Notes under the pieces: generated by a model
What the model was told of the DNA's origin: nothing
Database searches by the model: none
The model's input: only the letters and a program-made list of their open reading frames with translations
Position numbers and translations under genes: made by a program
Shown: piece by piece, positions 1 to 7,277 of the stretch
How the letters are laid out: each line of letters opens with the position of its first letter
Numbering within the stretch: the stretch's first letter is position 1
From: JANMEX01 sp031423755
GTDB lineage: Bacteria > Pseudomonadota > Alphaproteobacteria > Rhizobiales > Rhizobiaceae
DNA: 20,856 nt
Reading direction: 5' to 3'
NCBI GenBank assembly: GCA_031423755.1
Contig: JANPGC010000105.1
Span: 1 to 20,856 of the forward strand

Positions 1-1860
1 CGCCGCGTCGTCGCGGTGAATCTTCAGCGTCGGCCGCACCACTTTGGCCACCGAGGTCGGCGTGTTCTGGAAGCTTGAAGTCAGGAAGTTGCGCGCGCGT
101 GATGTCGCGAGTTTGAACGGATGCTCCGTGTCGGTCTTTTCATTGGCGTCCATATGGCCTGGGTAGGACGGCAATTGCTGCCACTCTCCCTGCAGGCCCA
201 TGCTTTTCGGCGGATGGTAGGGATGCTTCTCATCCTGCCACAGCGGGCTGAAGCGGTATTTGCCGTCCGGGAACGCGAAGCCGTTGAGGAAATGCGAGGT
301 CTCGAAGTCCGGCTGCAGGTCAATCCACTTCCTCTCTTCGACCTCGGCCAGCGACAGGCGCTTGCCCTTCATCAGCATGGTCTCGATCAGCTCGCGCTCG
401 GTCTTGCCAAAGCCGGGCATGTGCGAGACGCCGAGGCGCTTGGCCAGTTCCTCGATGACGAAGTGGTTGGTGCGCGGCCCTTCCGGCGGCTCGATCACCT
501 TGAGGCCGAGCGAAATATGCTGGTGGCCGCCGCCCTTGTAGATGTCGTCGTGCTCGAGAAACATCGTCGCGGGCAAAACGATGTCAGCCATCTTGGCGGT
601 GTCGGTCATGAATTGCTCGTGCACGACCGTGAACAGGTCCTCGCGCGCAAACCCCTTCCGCACCAGCCGTTGCTCGGGCGCGATGTTCATCGGGTTGGTG
701 TTCTGGATCAGCATGGCCTTGACCGGTCCGCCGCCCTGCAGCGCCTCGGCGTCGCCGGTCAGCACGCGGCCGATTTTGGATTGATCGAGTGTGCGGATTG
801 ACGGATCAGCAAAGCCCGCGCCTTCAAGTTCCGCCGTATAAAGTTTCAAAATGCCGGAGTTGGAGTGAAACGCGCCGCCGCCCTCGTGCTGCCAGTGCCC
901 GGCAACGGCTGGAATGGACGTCACGGCATGGAGGTTCGACGGACCGTTTCTCTGCCGCGAAAGGCCGTAGCCAATACGGAAATAGGTGCGAGGCGTCTTG
1001 CCGACCAGATGGGCAAAATCGGTGATTTCCTCGACCGAAAGTCCGGTGATCGCCGCTGCCCATTCCGGCGTCTTGTCTTTCAGATGCGCCTCGAAACCTG
1101 CCGGATCGTCGGTGTATTTCGCCATATAGGCCCGGTCGGCCATGCCGTCTCGAAACAGCACATGCATCACCCCCGCCGCCAGCGCGCCGTCGGTTCCGGG
1201 GCGCAAGGTAAGGCCGATATCCGCCTGCTCCATCGTGGCATTCTTGTAGATGTCGATCACCACAATCTTGGCACCACGTTCCTTGCGCGCATGAATAGCA
1301 TGGGTCATGACGTTGACCTGCGTCACCACAGCGTTGGTGCCCCAGATGACGACGCAGTCGGATTTGGCCATCTCGCGCGGATCAACGCCGGAGAGACGGC
1401 CTGTGCCAGCCACATAGCCTGCCCAAGCGGACGAGATGCAGATCGTGCCGTAAAAGTTGGAATAGCGCTTGGCATGGCGCAGCCGTTCGATGCCGTCGCG
1501 CTGCACGAGGCCCATGGTGCCGGCGTAGTAATAGGGCCAGATGCTTTCGGTTCCGAACTCGCGCTCAGCTTCAATGAATTTCTGCGCTGTCAGGTCCAGC
1601 GCCTCGTCCCAGCCGATGTCTTGCCAATGGCCGGAGCCCTTTGGCCCCTTGCGGATCAGCGGCTTTAACAACCGGTCCGGATGGTGGATGCGCTCGGCAT
1701 AGCGGGCGACCTTGGCGCAGACGACACCCGCCGTGTAGCTGTGATCCTTCGCGCCGCGCACCCGGCCGATTGTGCGCTCGTCGAGCACCTCAACTTCCAG
1801 CCCGCACACGGACGGGCAGTCATGCGGACAGGTGGAATTGCGGGTAAGCGGCTTGTTCAT
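1..1860 (-). CDS. Molybdopterin oxidoreductase (BisC/formate dehydrogenase-like), 3' end outside window
   Basis: The reading frame stays open from ATG at 1860 to the window edge: 620 codons, with the C-terminus missing. Residues 11-19 carry Cys-x3-Cys-x3-Cys and Cys48 follows, the usual N-terminal [4Fe-4S] ligand set of the DMSO-reductase superfamily. The catalytic region follows, with GTICISSAWAG at 138-148, VIWGTNAV at 171-178 and, further on, IVLPATMFLEHDDIY. The dinucleotide-binding domain has started (HPFKLATSRARNFL) when the sequence ends. Such enzymes carry a bis-molybdopterin guanine dinucleotide cofactor and transfer electrons or oxygen on small molecules. There is no twin-arginine leader, so a cytoplasmic location is inferred. 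The substrate cannot be told. Cys141 aligns by eye with the SeCys/Cys of formate dehydrogenases but lacks the His that follows it there. The family is secure, the specificity is not. Confidence 0.9.
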   Translation of the reverse strand, partial: MNKPLTRNSTCPHDCPSVCGLEVEVLDERTIGRVRGAKDHSYTAGVVCAKVARYAERIHHPDRLLKPLIRKGPKGSGHWQDIGWDEALDLTAQKFIEAEREFGTESIWPYYYAGTMGLVQRDGIERLRHAKRYSNFYGTICISSAWAGYVAGTGRLSGVDPREMAKSDCVVIWGTNAVVTQVNVMTHAIHARKERGAKIVVIDIYKNATMEQADIGLTLRPGTDGALAAGVMHVLFRDGMADRAYMAKYTDDPAGFEAHLKDKTPEWAAAITGLSVEEITDFAHLVGKTPRTYFRIGYGLSRQRNGPSNLHAVTSIPAVAGHWQHEGGGAFHSNSGILKLYTAELEGAGFADPSIRTLDQSKIGRVLTGDAEALQGGGPVKAMLIQNTNPMNIAPEQRLVRKGFAREDLFTVVHEQFMTDTAKMADIVLPATMFLEHDDIYKGGGHQHISLGLKVIEPPEGPRTNHFVIEELAKRLGVSHMPGFGKTERELIETMLMKGKRLSLAEVEERKWIDLQPDFETSHFLNGFAFPDGKYRFSPLWQDEKHPYHPPKSMGLQGEWQQLPSYPGHMDANEKTDTEHPFKLATSRARNFLTSSFQNTPTSVAKVVRPTLKIHRDDAA

Positions 1861-2005
1861 GCGACAATCCTAGCCCTGCGGTGAACGGCTGTGAAGTGAA
1901 AGCTCATCATGCGATCCATCAAGAATGCAAATGCACCGGTTTCATTTTGACACTTGAAAGCCTGCGAAATCCATGGATGGCTGCAATCTCCGAAGGATGT
2001 TGCCC

Positions 2006-2617
2006 ATGTCACTCGAAACCTATCTCGCATTTTGCATCGCTGCCACCGCGCTCGCCCTCGTCCCCGGCCCCACCGTCACGGTCATCATCGCCAACTCGCT
2101 GCGCTATGGCACCCGCGCCGGGCTGATGAATGTGCTCGGCACGCAGGCCGGTGTCTTGATCTGGCTGGTCATCGCGGCGTTCGGCCTTTCGGCGGCGATC
2201 GAGGTGATGGGCGTGTGGTTCGATGTGCTGCGCTATGTGGGTGCGGCCTATCTCATATGGCTTGGCATCAAGCTCTTGCGCTCGAACGGAGACCTTGGTG
2301 CTGGCGAGCCCACGACACGCGACAAGGGCAGTTTCCTGCTTCAGGGCTTCACGGTCATTCTGTCCAATCCCAAAATCCTCGTGCTGTTCGGCATGATCGT
2401 GCCGCCATTCCTTACCCCGGGCGGCAATGCAATGCAGGAAACGCTGCTGCTAGGAGGCACGTTCATGCTGATTGCCTCCATCGGCGACACCGCCTATGCG
2501 ATTCTTGCCGGGCGGGCTGGCGCATGGCTGTCGCGCTCACGCGTGCGGGCGATTGAGATCGTGTCGGGGCTCTTCCTGTCAGCAGGCGGTGTTTGGCTGG
2601 CGCTGCGCGGGCGATAA
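2006..2617 (+). CDS. LysE/RhtB-family amino acid exporter
   Basis: 203-residue integral membrane protein. Near the N-terminus it has ALVPGPTV, the hallmark of the LysE/RhtB family, followed by GTRAGLMNVLGTQAG and, about two-thirds along, LSNPKILVLFG. Five to six hydrophobic segments fit the family's size of about 205 residues. These proteins export amino acids or similar metabolites across the inner membrane; the substrate here is unknown. The ATG at 2006 is chosen over the in-frame ATG at 1973 because AAGGA at 1993-1997 sits 8 bases ahead and the protein then begins as family members do. A perfect TTGACA lies at 1947-1952 but without a good -10 at the usual distance. The gene diverges from the molybdoenzyme and ends 4 bases from the convergent EamA gene. 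Confidence 0.88.
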   Translation: MSLETYLAFCIAATALALVPGPTVTVIIANSLRYGTRAGLMNVLGTQAGVLIWLVIAAFGLSAAIEVMGVWFDVLRYVGAAYLIWLGIKLLRSNGDLGAGEPTTRDKGSFLLQGFTVILSNPKILVLFGMIVPPFLTPGGNAMQETLLLGGTFMLIASIGDTAYAILAGRAGAWLSRSRVRAIEIVSGLFLSAGGVWLALRGR

Positions 2618-2621
2618 CCCT

Positions 2622-3467
2622 TCACGCGATGCGGATCAGCGCCACACCGGCCAATATCACCGCAATACCCGCCAGCCGCCAGATGCCAATAGCTTCCTTG
2701 AACACGATGACAGAGAGTGCCGCCGCAAACAGGATTGACGTTTCGCGCAGTGCTGCAACCGCTGCCACCGGCACGTTCTGGCTCATGGCCCACAGCGCCG
2801 AACCATAGGAGCCGACAGTCGCAATGCCGCCGAATATCCCTGCTTTCCAGCGCGATTTGAACTGTTCGATCAGTTTCTTGCGCGCTGTGAACAGCGCCCA
2901 AAGCAACAGCGGCAGCGCGTGCAGGACAAAAATCCACAGCGTGTAGGCGATGGGCGCACCGGACTTTCGCACACCGATGCCGTCGGTCACTGTGTAAGCG
3001 GCGATGAAACAGGCATTGATGAGCGCGGTCGCCACCGTTGATCCGCCCGCCTTGGCAACGCGCAGCGAATCGAATGCCATCACCAGCACGCCAAGGCTCA
3101 CCGCAAGAACGCCCAGCCAACGCAACAGCGGCAGCGCCTCGCCGATCAGCGGCAGGCTGACCAATGCGACCAGCAAAGGCGCCGTGCCGCGCATCAGCGG
3201 GTAAGCCACGCTCATGTCGCCGCCGTGATAGGCCTTGGCGATCAGCCAGACATAGACCGCCTGAAGCACGGCAGAGGTTGCCAGATACGGCCAACTCGCG
3301 GCTAGTGGCTGGCTCATGAACGGCAAAATAGCCATTGCCATCACCATCGAGCAGGTCATCACGACAACAGCATTGAGAAACTTGTCGCCTGCGGATTTGA
3401 CGACCGCATTCCACGAGGCATGGAGCAGCGCTCCGAGAAGCACGATCAGGACGATAGTTCCGGGCAT
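2622..3467 (-). CDS. EamA/DMT-family permease
   Basis: 281-residue, strongly hydrophobic protein with about ten membrane segments and the two-fold repeat of EamA (drug/metabolite transporter) permeases. Typical stretches are LHASWNAVVK near the N-terminus, AYPLMRGTAPLLVAL at the end of the first half, and LRETSILFAAALSVIVFKE in the second half. The glutamate in the last stretch and the APLLVAL region are characteristic of the fold. The substrate cannot be inferred. The frame stays open upstream to 3695, but ATG at 3467 gives the normal family N-terminus (PGTIVLIVLLGALLHASWN). An ATG at 3503 is a weaker alternative. No strong ribosome-binding site is seen for either. It is transcribed away from rlmJ. 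Confidence 0.88.
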   Translation of the reverse strand: MPGTIVLIVLLGALLHASWNAVVKSAGDKFLNAVVVMTCSMVMAMAILPFMSQPLAASWPYLATSAVLQAVYVWLIAKAYHGGDMSVAYPLMRGTAPLLVALVSLPLIGEALPLLRWLGVLAVSLGVLVMAFDSLRVAKAGGSTVATALINACFIAAYTVTDGIGVRKSGAPIAYTLWIFVLHALPLLLWALFTARKKLIEQFKSRWKAGIFGGIATVGSYGSALWAMSQNVPVAAVAALRETSILFAAALSVIVFKEAIGIWRLAGIAVILAGVALIRIA

Positions 3468-3572
3468 TTGGCTCGTGATTCCGGGAGGTTGGCGGGAGCG
3501 CATCCTTAGCGGATGAAAACTGCGGCGGAAACACGGCTTGCGGATAATTGATGCGCATGAAAAAAGGCGCGG

Positions 3573-4421
3573 ATGAACTATCGCCACGCCTATCATGCCG
3601 GAAACTTCGCCGATGTCGCCAAACACGTCGTCCTGACGCGCATTGTCGAGTATCTGAAGCAGAAGGACAAAGCCTTCCGCGTGATCGATACACATGCCGG
3701 CGTCGGGCTCTACAATCTCGACAGCGGCGAAGCGGCGCGGACTGGCGAGTGGCAGGACGGGATCGCCAAGGTCATTGATGCAAAGATGCCTCAGCCTGTC
3801 GCTGAACTTCTCGCGCCTTGGCTGAATGCGGTGCGCAGCGTCAACAGCGACACTGACTTGCGCAAATATCCGGGCAGCCCGAAACTGACGCGCATGCTGT
3901 TGCGCAAGCAGGACCGACTCTCAGCCATAGAACTGCATCCCGAAGACGCCAAGCTGTTGTCGCGGCAGTTTGATGGGGACTATCAGGTTCGGGTTATTGA
4001 GCTCGATGGCTGGCTTGCGCTCGGCGCGCATTTGCCGCCGAAGGAAAAACGCGGTCTGGTGCTGGTCGATCCGCCATTCGAAGAGGGCGCAGAATTCGCG
4101 CGCATTGTGAACGGTTTGCGCGCCGCTTTCGAGCGCTGGCCGAACGGCATTTATGCGTTTTGGTATCCGTTGAAGGACCGAAAATCGGTTCAGTCATTTT
4201 TGAAGGAGTTGAAAGAGACCGGCATTCCAAAAATACTTAACACCGAACTTTATATTCGCGGACCCTCGCCCGAACCGCGGCTTGACGGCTCGGGCATGAT
4301 CATCGTCAACCCGCCCTACACGCTGGCAGATGAGCTGAAGCTGATATTTCCCGAACTCATGAAACTGATGCAACAGGACAAGGGCGGCTTCTGGCGGGTG
4401 GAATGGATTAACGGCGAATGA
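3573..4421 (+). CDS. rlmJ: 23S rRNA (adenine-2030-N6)-methyltransferase RlmJ
   Basis: 282 residues, the family's normal length. RlmJ methylates N6 of A2030 in 23S rRNA using S-adenosylmethionine. The N-terminus NYRHAYHAGNFADVAKHV is diagnostic of RlmJ. It is followed by VIDTHAGVGLYNL (SAM-binding motif I region, 37-49), YPGSP (99-103), a conserved ELHPEDAKLL region and the catalytic DPPFE at 166-170, the [ND]PP[FYW] motif of N6-adenine methyltransferases. The start ATG at 3573 gives the exact family N-terminus and AAAAAGG lies just upstream. The gene diverges from the EamA gene and is probably transcribed alone or with the secreted protein that follows 78 bases later. Confidence 0.96.
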   Translation: MNYRHAYHAGNFADVAKHVVLTRIVEYLKQKDKAFRVIDTHAGVGLYNLDSGEAARTGEWQDGIAKVIDAKMPQPVAELLAPWLNAVRSVNSDTDLRKYPGSPKLTRMLLRKQDRLSAIELHPEDAKLLSRQFDGDYQVRVIELDGWLALGAHLPPKEKRGLVLVDPPFEEGAEFARIVNGLRAAFERWPNGIYAFWYPLKDRKSVQSFLKELKETGIPKILNTELYIRGPSPEPRLDGSGMIIVNPPYTLADELKLIFPELMKLMQQDKGGFWRVEWINGE

Positions 4422-4499
4422 GTGCCGCTTGACCGCATACGAAGCCTCAGCGAAAGTGCCGCCTAGATTCGCGGGCATGAATCCCGCAGGAGATTTCCC

Positions 4500-4925
4500 A
4501 TGCGCATCGCATCCATTCTTGTTGCCGCCTCCACCATAGTTTTGTCAGTCGCCCTGCCCGCTGCGCCAGCTTTCGCGTGGACGCATGCCGAAAAGGACGC
4601 CAGCGCCTGCAATGAACCGGCAATTCTTGCCAAAATATCCAAGCGGTTCCATCACCAAAGCCATGAAGTTCATCATGACCGTTTGCGCATCGAGGCCTAT
4701 TCCAAGGTTCATCAGCACCGCTACTATCCGGCCGACGAAAAACATCTGACCGGTCGCCGCTATTGCGGCGCAACGGCTACACTTTCGGACGGGCGTACGC
4801 GCACGGTCTGGTATTTTATTGAGACAAGTCAAGGGTTTGCCGGACTCGGTGACAATGTCGAGTTCTGTGTCAGCGGGTTTGACCGTTGGAACGTGTACAA
4901 CGCCCATTGCCGCGTCGCGCGCTGA
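4500..4925 (+). CDS. Small secreted protein, histidine-rich, four cysteines (conserved in Rhizobiales)
   Basis: 141 residues. Residues 1-26 form a Sec signal peptide ending PAFA/W. The mature part has four cysteines (37, 89, 123, 137), enough for two disulfides, and a histidine cluster at 51-59 (H51, H52, H55, H58, H59) plus H71 and H73. The C-terminal pattern GFAGLGDNVEFCVSGFDRW then AHCRVAR resembles a family of uncharacterised exported rhizobial proteins known to me by pattern only; no function is established. The histidines could bind metal, but that is inference. AGGAG at 4488-4492 sits 7 bases before the ATG. The RNase T2 gene starts about 20 bases after the stop, so co-transcription is likely. 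Confidence 0.8.
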   Translation: MRIASILVAASTIVLSVALPAAPAFAWTHAEKDASACNEPAILAKISKRFHHQSHEVHHDRLRIEAYSKVHQHRYYPADEKHLTGRRYCGATATLSDGRTRTVWYFIETSQGFAGLGDNVEFCVSGFDRWNVYNAHCRVAR

Positions 4926-4945
4926 TTGCGGCCGTCTGGCAGGAC

Positions 4946-5698
4946 GTGTCTGACCGAACACTCACGGGCGGATTTTTGGCGGCGCTGTTGTTTGCGATCG
5001 GCGGCTGCAGCGACGGCGGAGCGCCAGTTGCAAACGCGCCGACGCCGATTGTCAACACGCTGCCCATGGACGCGAAGCAGCCTCAAGACGGTCAGAAGCC
5101 AGCAACAGCGGCTGCGCCTGTTACAATTCCGCAAGGGTCCGGCTTTGATTTCTACGTGCTCGCGCTGTCATGGTCGCCCGCCTATTGCAGCCTGAACATC
5201 TCGCGCGCCGATCCGGCGCAGTGCAAGTCACCCAAGCCCTACCGCTTCATCGTCCACGGGCTTTGGCCGCAGTATGAGCGTGGCTACCCCGAAAGCTGCG
5301 CAACCGGTGGCTACCCGAGTCGCGAACAAATCCGCTCGGTATCCGATCTCACGCCGTCGCCCGGGTTGGTCCGCCATGAGTGGGAAAAGCACGGGACCTG
5401 CTCGGGCCTTTCGCCCGATGACTACTTCACCGTCATGCGCGCTGCTGCCGGTCGGGTAAACATTCCGGCGCAATTTGGCGGAGACAATCGCTTTGCGCTT
5501 GCGCCACAGGCGGTGGAAACAGCCTTTATGCGCGCAAATCCGGGGCTTTCCACTGGCGGTATCACGACTTCGTGTGACAGCGGCTTGTTGACGGAGGTGC
5601 GTGTATGCCTCACCAAATCGCTGAAGTACAGGAATTGCCCAGACGTAGACCGCAACAGCTGCCGCGCCAGGTCCGTTCGCATTGAGCCACCCCAATGA
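4946..5698 (+). CDS. Ribonuclease T2 family lipoprotein
   Basis: RNase T2 enzymes cut single-stranded RNA through a 2',3'-cyclic phosphate. Both catalytic blocks are intact: FIVHGLWPQ (His104) and HEWEKHGTC (Glu145, His149), numbered from GTG at 4946. The SWSPAYC strand (75-81) is also typical. The N-terminus has one Arg, a hydrophobic stretch and the lipobox IGGC with Cys21, followed by a Pro/Ala/Gln-rich linker up to about residue 63. It therefore looks like a lipid-anchored periplasmic enzyme. The frame also opens at TTG 4886, but that would overlap the upstream gene by 40 bases and bury the signal peptide, so GTG 4946 is preferred although AGGA sits unusually close. The start is uncertain, the family is not. 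It lies between a secreted protein and a GST gene. Confidence 0.9.
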   Translation: MSDRTLTGGFLAALLFAIGGCSDGGAPVANAPTPIVNTLPMDAKQPQDGQKPATAAAPVTIPQGSGFDFYVLALSWSPAYCSLNISRADPAQCKSPKPYRFIVHGLWPQYERGYPESCATGGYPSREQIRSVSDLTPSPGLVRHEWEKHGTCSGLSPDDYFTVMRAAAGRVNIPAQFGGDNRFALAPQAVETAFMRANPGLSTGGITTSCDSGLLTEVRVCLTKSLKYRNCPDVDRNSCRARSVRIEPPQ

Positions 5699-5705
5699 GG
5701 TCATG

Positions 5706-6305
5706 ATGTCCAAACTGCTCGTCTCGCTTACCTCCCCTTACAGCTCCAAAGTCCGCATGGCGGCGACGCACAGCGGCTATGACTTCGAGACGGTGCTGAC
5801 TGATACCTCCAAGCCAAATGCAGACCTTTCGTCGCTCAATCCGCTTGGCAAGATTCCGGTGCTGATCTCGGAAAAGGATGGCGCGGTGTTCGACAGCACG
5901 GTGATCATGCAATATCTCAACCGCGAAACTGGCGGGAAACTATTGCCCCGTGCTGCGGCCAAGCGGCTTGAGGCCGAGCGGTTGGAGGCAATCGCCGACG
6001 GGATCAATGATTGCGCGATCGCCTATATTTACGAGCAGCGCCAACGCCCGGAAACACACGTGTATCAAGGCTGGCTCGACAAGCAGTGGGGCAAAGTGAC
6101 GAAGGCGCTGGACTTTCTGGAATCCGGTTCACCGAAGCTGCCCGCGAAAATTCATTCGGGCCATATCGCGCTTGCCGCTGCGCTCGGATATCTCAATCTG
6201 CGCTTTCCCGGCTGGGATCGCGGGCGGCCGAAATTGAAGCGATATTTGAAGAAGTTCGCTGAGAAACATGCGGAGCTGGCAACGATGTTGCCGCAGGTGC
6301 CTTAA
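5706..6305 (+). CDS. Glutathione S-transferase family protein
   Basis: 199 residues with the two GST domains. The N-terminal thioredoxin fold starts KLLVSLTSPYSSKVR, has GKIPVL with the cis-proline Pro51 and FDSTVI (62-67), the glutathione gamma-glutamyl binding region. An all-helical C-terminal domain follows from about residue 85, with HIALAAALGYLNLRF as the usual folding helix. Ser10/Ser13 lie near the active-site position; which one, if any, activates the thiol is not clear. Substrate unknown. The ATG at 5706 is used because GAGG at 5697-5700 precedes it; ATG 5703 is an alternative. It begins 7 bases after the RNase T2 stop, so it is probably the last gene of that small operon. Confidence 0.9.
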   Translation: MSKLLVSLTSPYSSKVRMAATHSGYDFETVLTDTSKPNADLSSLNPLGKIPVLISEKDGAVFDSTVIMQYLNRETGGKLLPRAAAKRLEAERLEAIADGINDCAIAYIYEQRQRPETHVYQGWLDKQWGKVTKALDFLESGSPKLPAKIHSGHIALAAALGYLNLRFPGWDRGRPKLKRYLKKFAEKHAELATMLPQVP

Positions 6306-6315
6306 GATTGGCAAC

Positions 6316-6343
6316 AAAAAGGCCGGACGGTTTCCCGCCCGGC
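6316..6343 (-). terminator. Rho-independent terminator of the outer-membrane protein gene
   Basis: On the minus strand a 9-bp stem (6343-6335 with 6330-6322, one G-U pair) closes a GAAA tetraloop and is followed at once by five U (6320-6316). It lies 30 bases after the stop of the beta-barrel gene. On the plus strand the same hairpin has no T run, so it does not serve the GST gene by this mechanism. Confidence 0.88.
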
Positions 6344-6373
6344 TATGCTGTCATGCACAATAGTGGTCGTGGT

Positions 6374-7003
6374 TTAGAACTTCAAACCCGCACCAACGCG
6401 GATTTCGTTTTCGGTGAGTTTGGCTGCGGTGCCGCCGCCGACATTGTAGGTTTCGCTGCCATAATTGTTGTGGCGGTATTCGACGCGGCCGATGACATTG
6501 CCTGTAATCTTGGCATCGACACCTGCGCCTGCGGTCCAGCCAATGTGGGTCTGGCTGTCGTCCGTCACGCCATCTGACAATTTGCCGTTTGTTGCGGCCA
6601 CACCGCCTGCGCCATAGACCATGGCAGGTCCGAGATCGACGCCTGCGCGGGCGCGCAGCGCGCCGTTGACGCCGTGTTTGACGCTTGTGCCGGCTGCGGT
6701 GCCGTCAGACGCCGAGTATCCAGCGTCTGCTTCAGCACCGTAGACAATCGAGTCGGTCTGCATGTTGTAGCCGCCGAATGCGCCGCCGTTGAAGCCCTTG
6801 GACTCAACGCCGCCATGCTTGGCCCAGCCGTGACCGGCATAGACACCGGCGTAAGCGCCGGCCCAGTTGCCTGCTACCGGCTCTTCATAGGCCGGAGCTT
6901 CCGGGGCGGCGGGGATTTCGTCGATGGCATCGGCGGCGAAGGCGAATGTCGGCAAGGCTGCAAAAGAGACAGCGGCAGCGAGCATTGCGAAATTGCGTTT
7001 CAT
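6374..7003 (-). CDS. Outer-membrane beta-barrel protein, Omp25/Omp31/RopB type
   Basis: 209 residues. Signal peptide 1-23 ends AFA/AD. A short Pro/Ala/Glu-rich linker (28-44) precedes a beta-barrel beginning NWAGAYAGVYAGHGW at 46-60, comparable with the first strand of Brucella Omp25/Omp31 and rhizobial RopB. Alternating strands such as YGAEADAGY and GRVEYRHNNYG follow, and the last residue is Phe (RVGAGLKF), the usual signal for outer-membrane insertion. It is an abundant surface structural protein in related bacteria. GGAGA sits about 7 bases ahead of the ATG at 7003; the open frame upstream to 7150 lacks these features. A dedicated terminator follows the gene, so it is monocistronic. Confidence 0.9.
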   Translation of the reverse strand: MKRNFAMLAAAVSFAALPTFAFAADAIDEIPAAPEAPAYEEPVAGNWAGAYAGVYAGHGWAKHGGVESKGFNGGAFGGYNMQTDSIVYGAEADAGYSASDGTAAGTSVKHGVNGALRARAGVDLGPAMVYGAGGVAATNGKLSDGVTDDSQTHIGWTAGAGVDAKITGNVIGRVEYRHNNYGSETYNVGGGTAAKLTENEIRVGAGLKF

Positions 7004-7277
7004 GATAGTCTCCATTTCAACGGCACAGTCGGTTGCCCAAGATCGGAGGGCATTGTGCGGTGACCCCAAGATGGTGACGGAATCCGGCAGGAGCGTGCGC
7101 AAAACAAGGTGATTGCGTGTCCCAATCGTGGCAGGGTCAAAGGGTGTCAAATTGGCAACGCCGTTGATTTGAAACTTGTTTTATGAAAATCCGTTGCAAT
7201 ATGCCTGTCGCTTTCAGCGCAACGCGCTAGATCGTGGTAAGCAATTGATTAAAGAGAGAAGTTTGGAGTTCACACCT
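7004..7277. promoter_or_regulatory. Divergent intergenic region between the beta-barrel gene and the SDR gene
   Basis: 274 bases must hold promoters for both flanking genes. On the minus strand there is a perfect TTGACA (7150-7145) followed closely by TTGACC (7140-7135), but no convincing -10 at 16-18 bases from either. The plus-strand part near 7160-7200 is AT-rich with TTGATT and TTGAAA elements. No promoter can be assigned confidently. Confidence 0.25.

Noticed and set aside
121..1668. Long plus-strand open frames (226 and 267 codons) opposite the molybdoenzyme
   Set aside because: They are antisense shadows of a clear molybdopterin oxidoreductase; their translations show no protein-like pattern, and the minus frame is open throughout with family motifs.
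1947..1975. TTGACA as the promoter of the LysE-type gene
   Set aside because: The -35 box is perfect but no acceptable -10 box lies 16-18 bases away, so it is mentioned only as context.
2494..3693. 399-codon minus-strand frame overlapping the EamA gene
   Set aside because: Alternative frame of the permease; composition is Arg/Cys/Ser-rich and lacks membrane segments, while the 2622-3467 frame gives a normal EamA protein.
4471..4492. GCGGG-N7-CCCGC inverted repeat touching the ribosome site of the gene at 4500
   Set aside because: A five-base stem is easily found by chance, and a competing GATTC/GAATC pairing exists; regulation of translation cannot be supported.
7176..7277. N-terminal extension of the SDR protein from TTG 7176
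   Set aside because: The added residues are unlike SDR sequence and the ATG at 7278 has a proper ribosome site and the family N-terminus.
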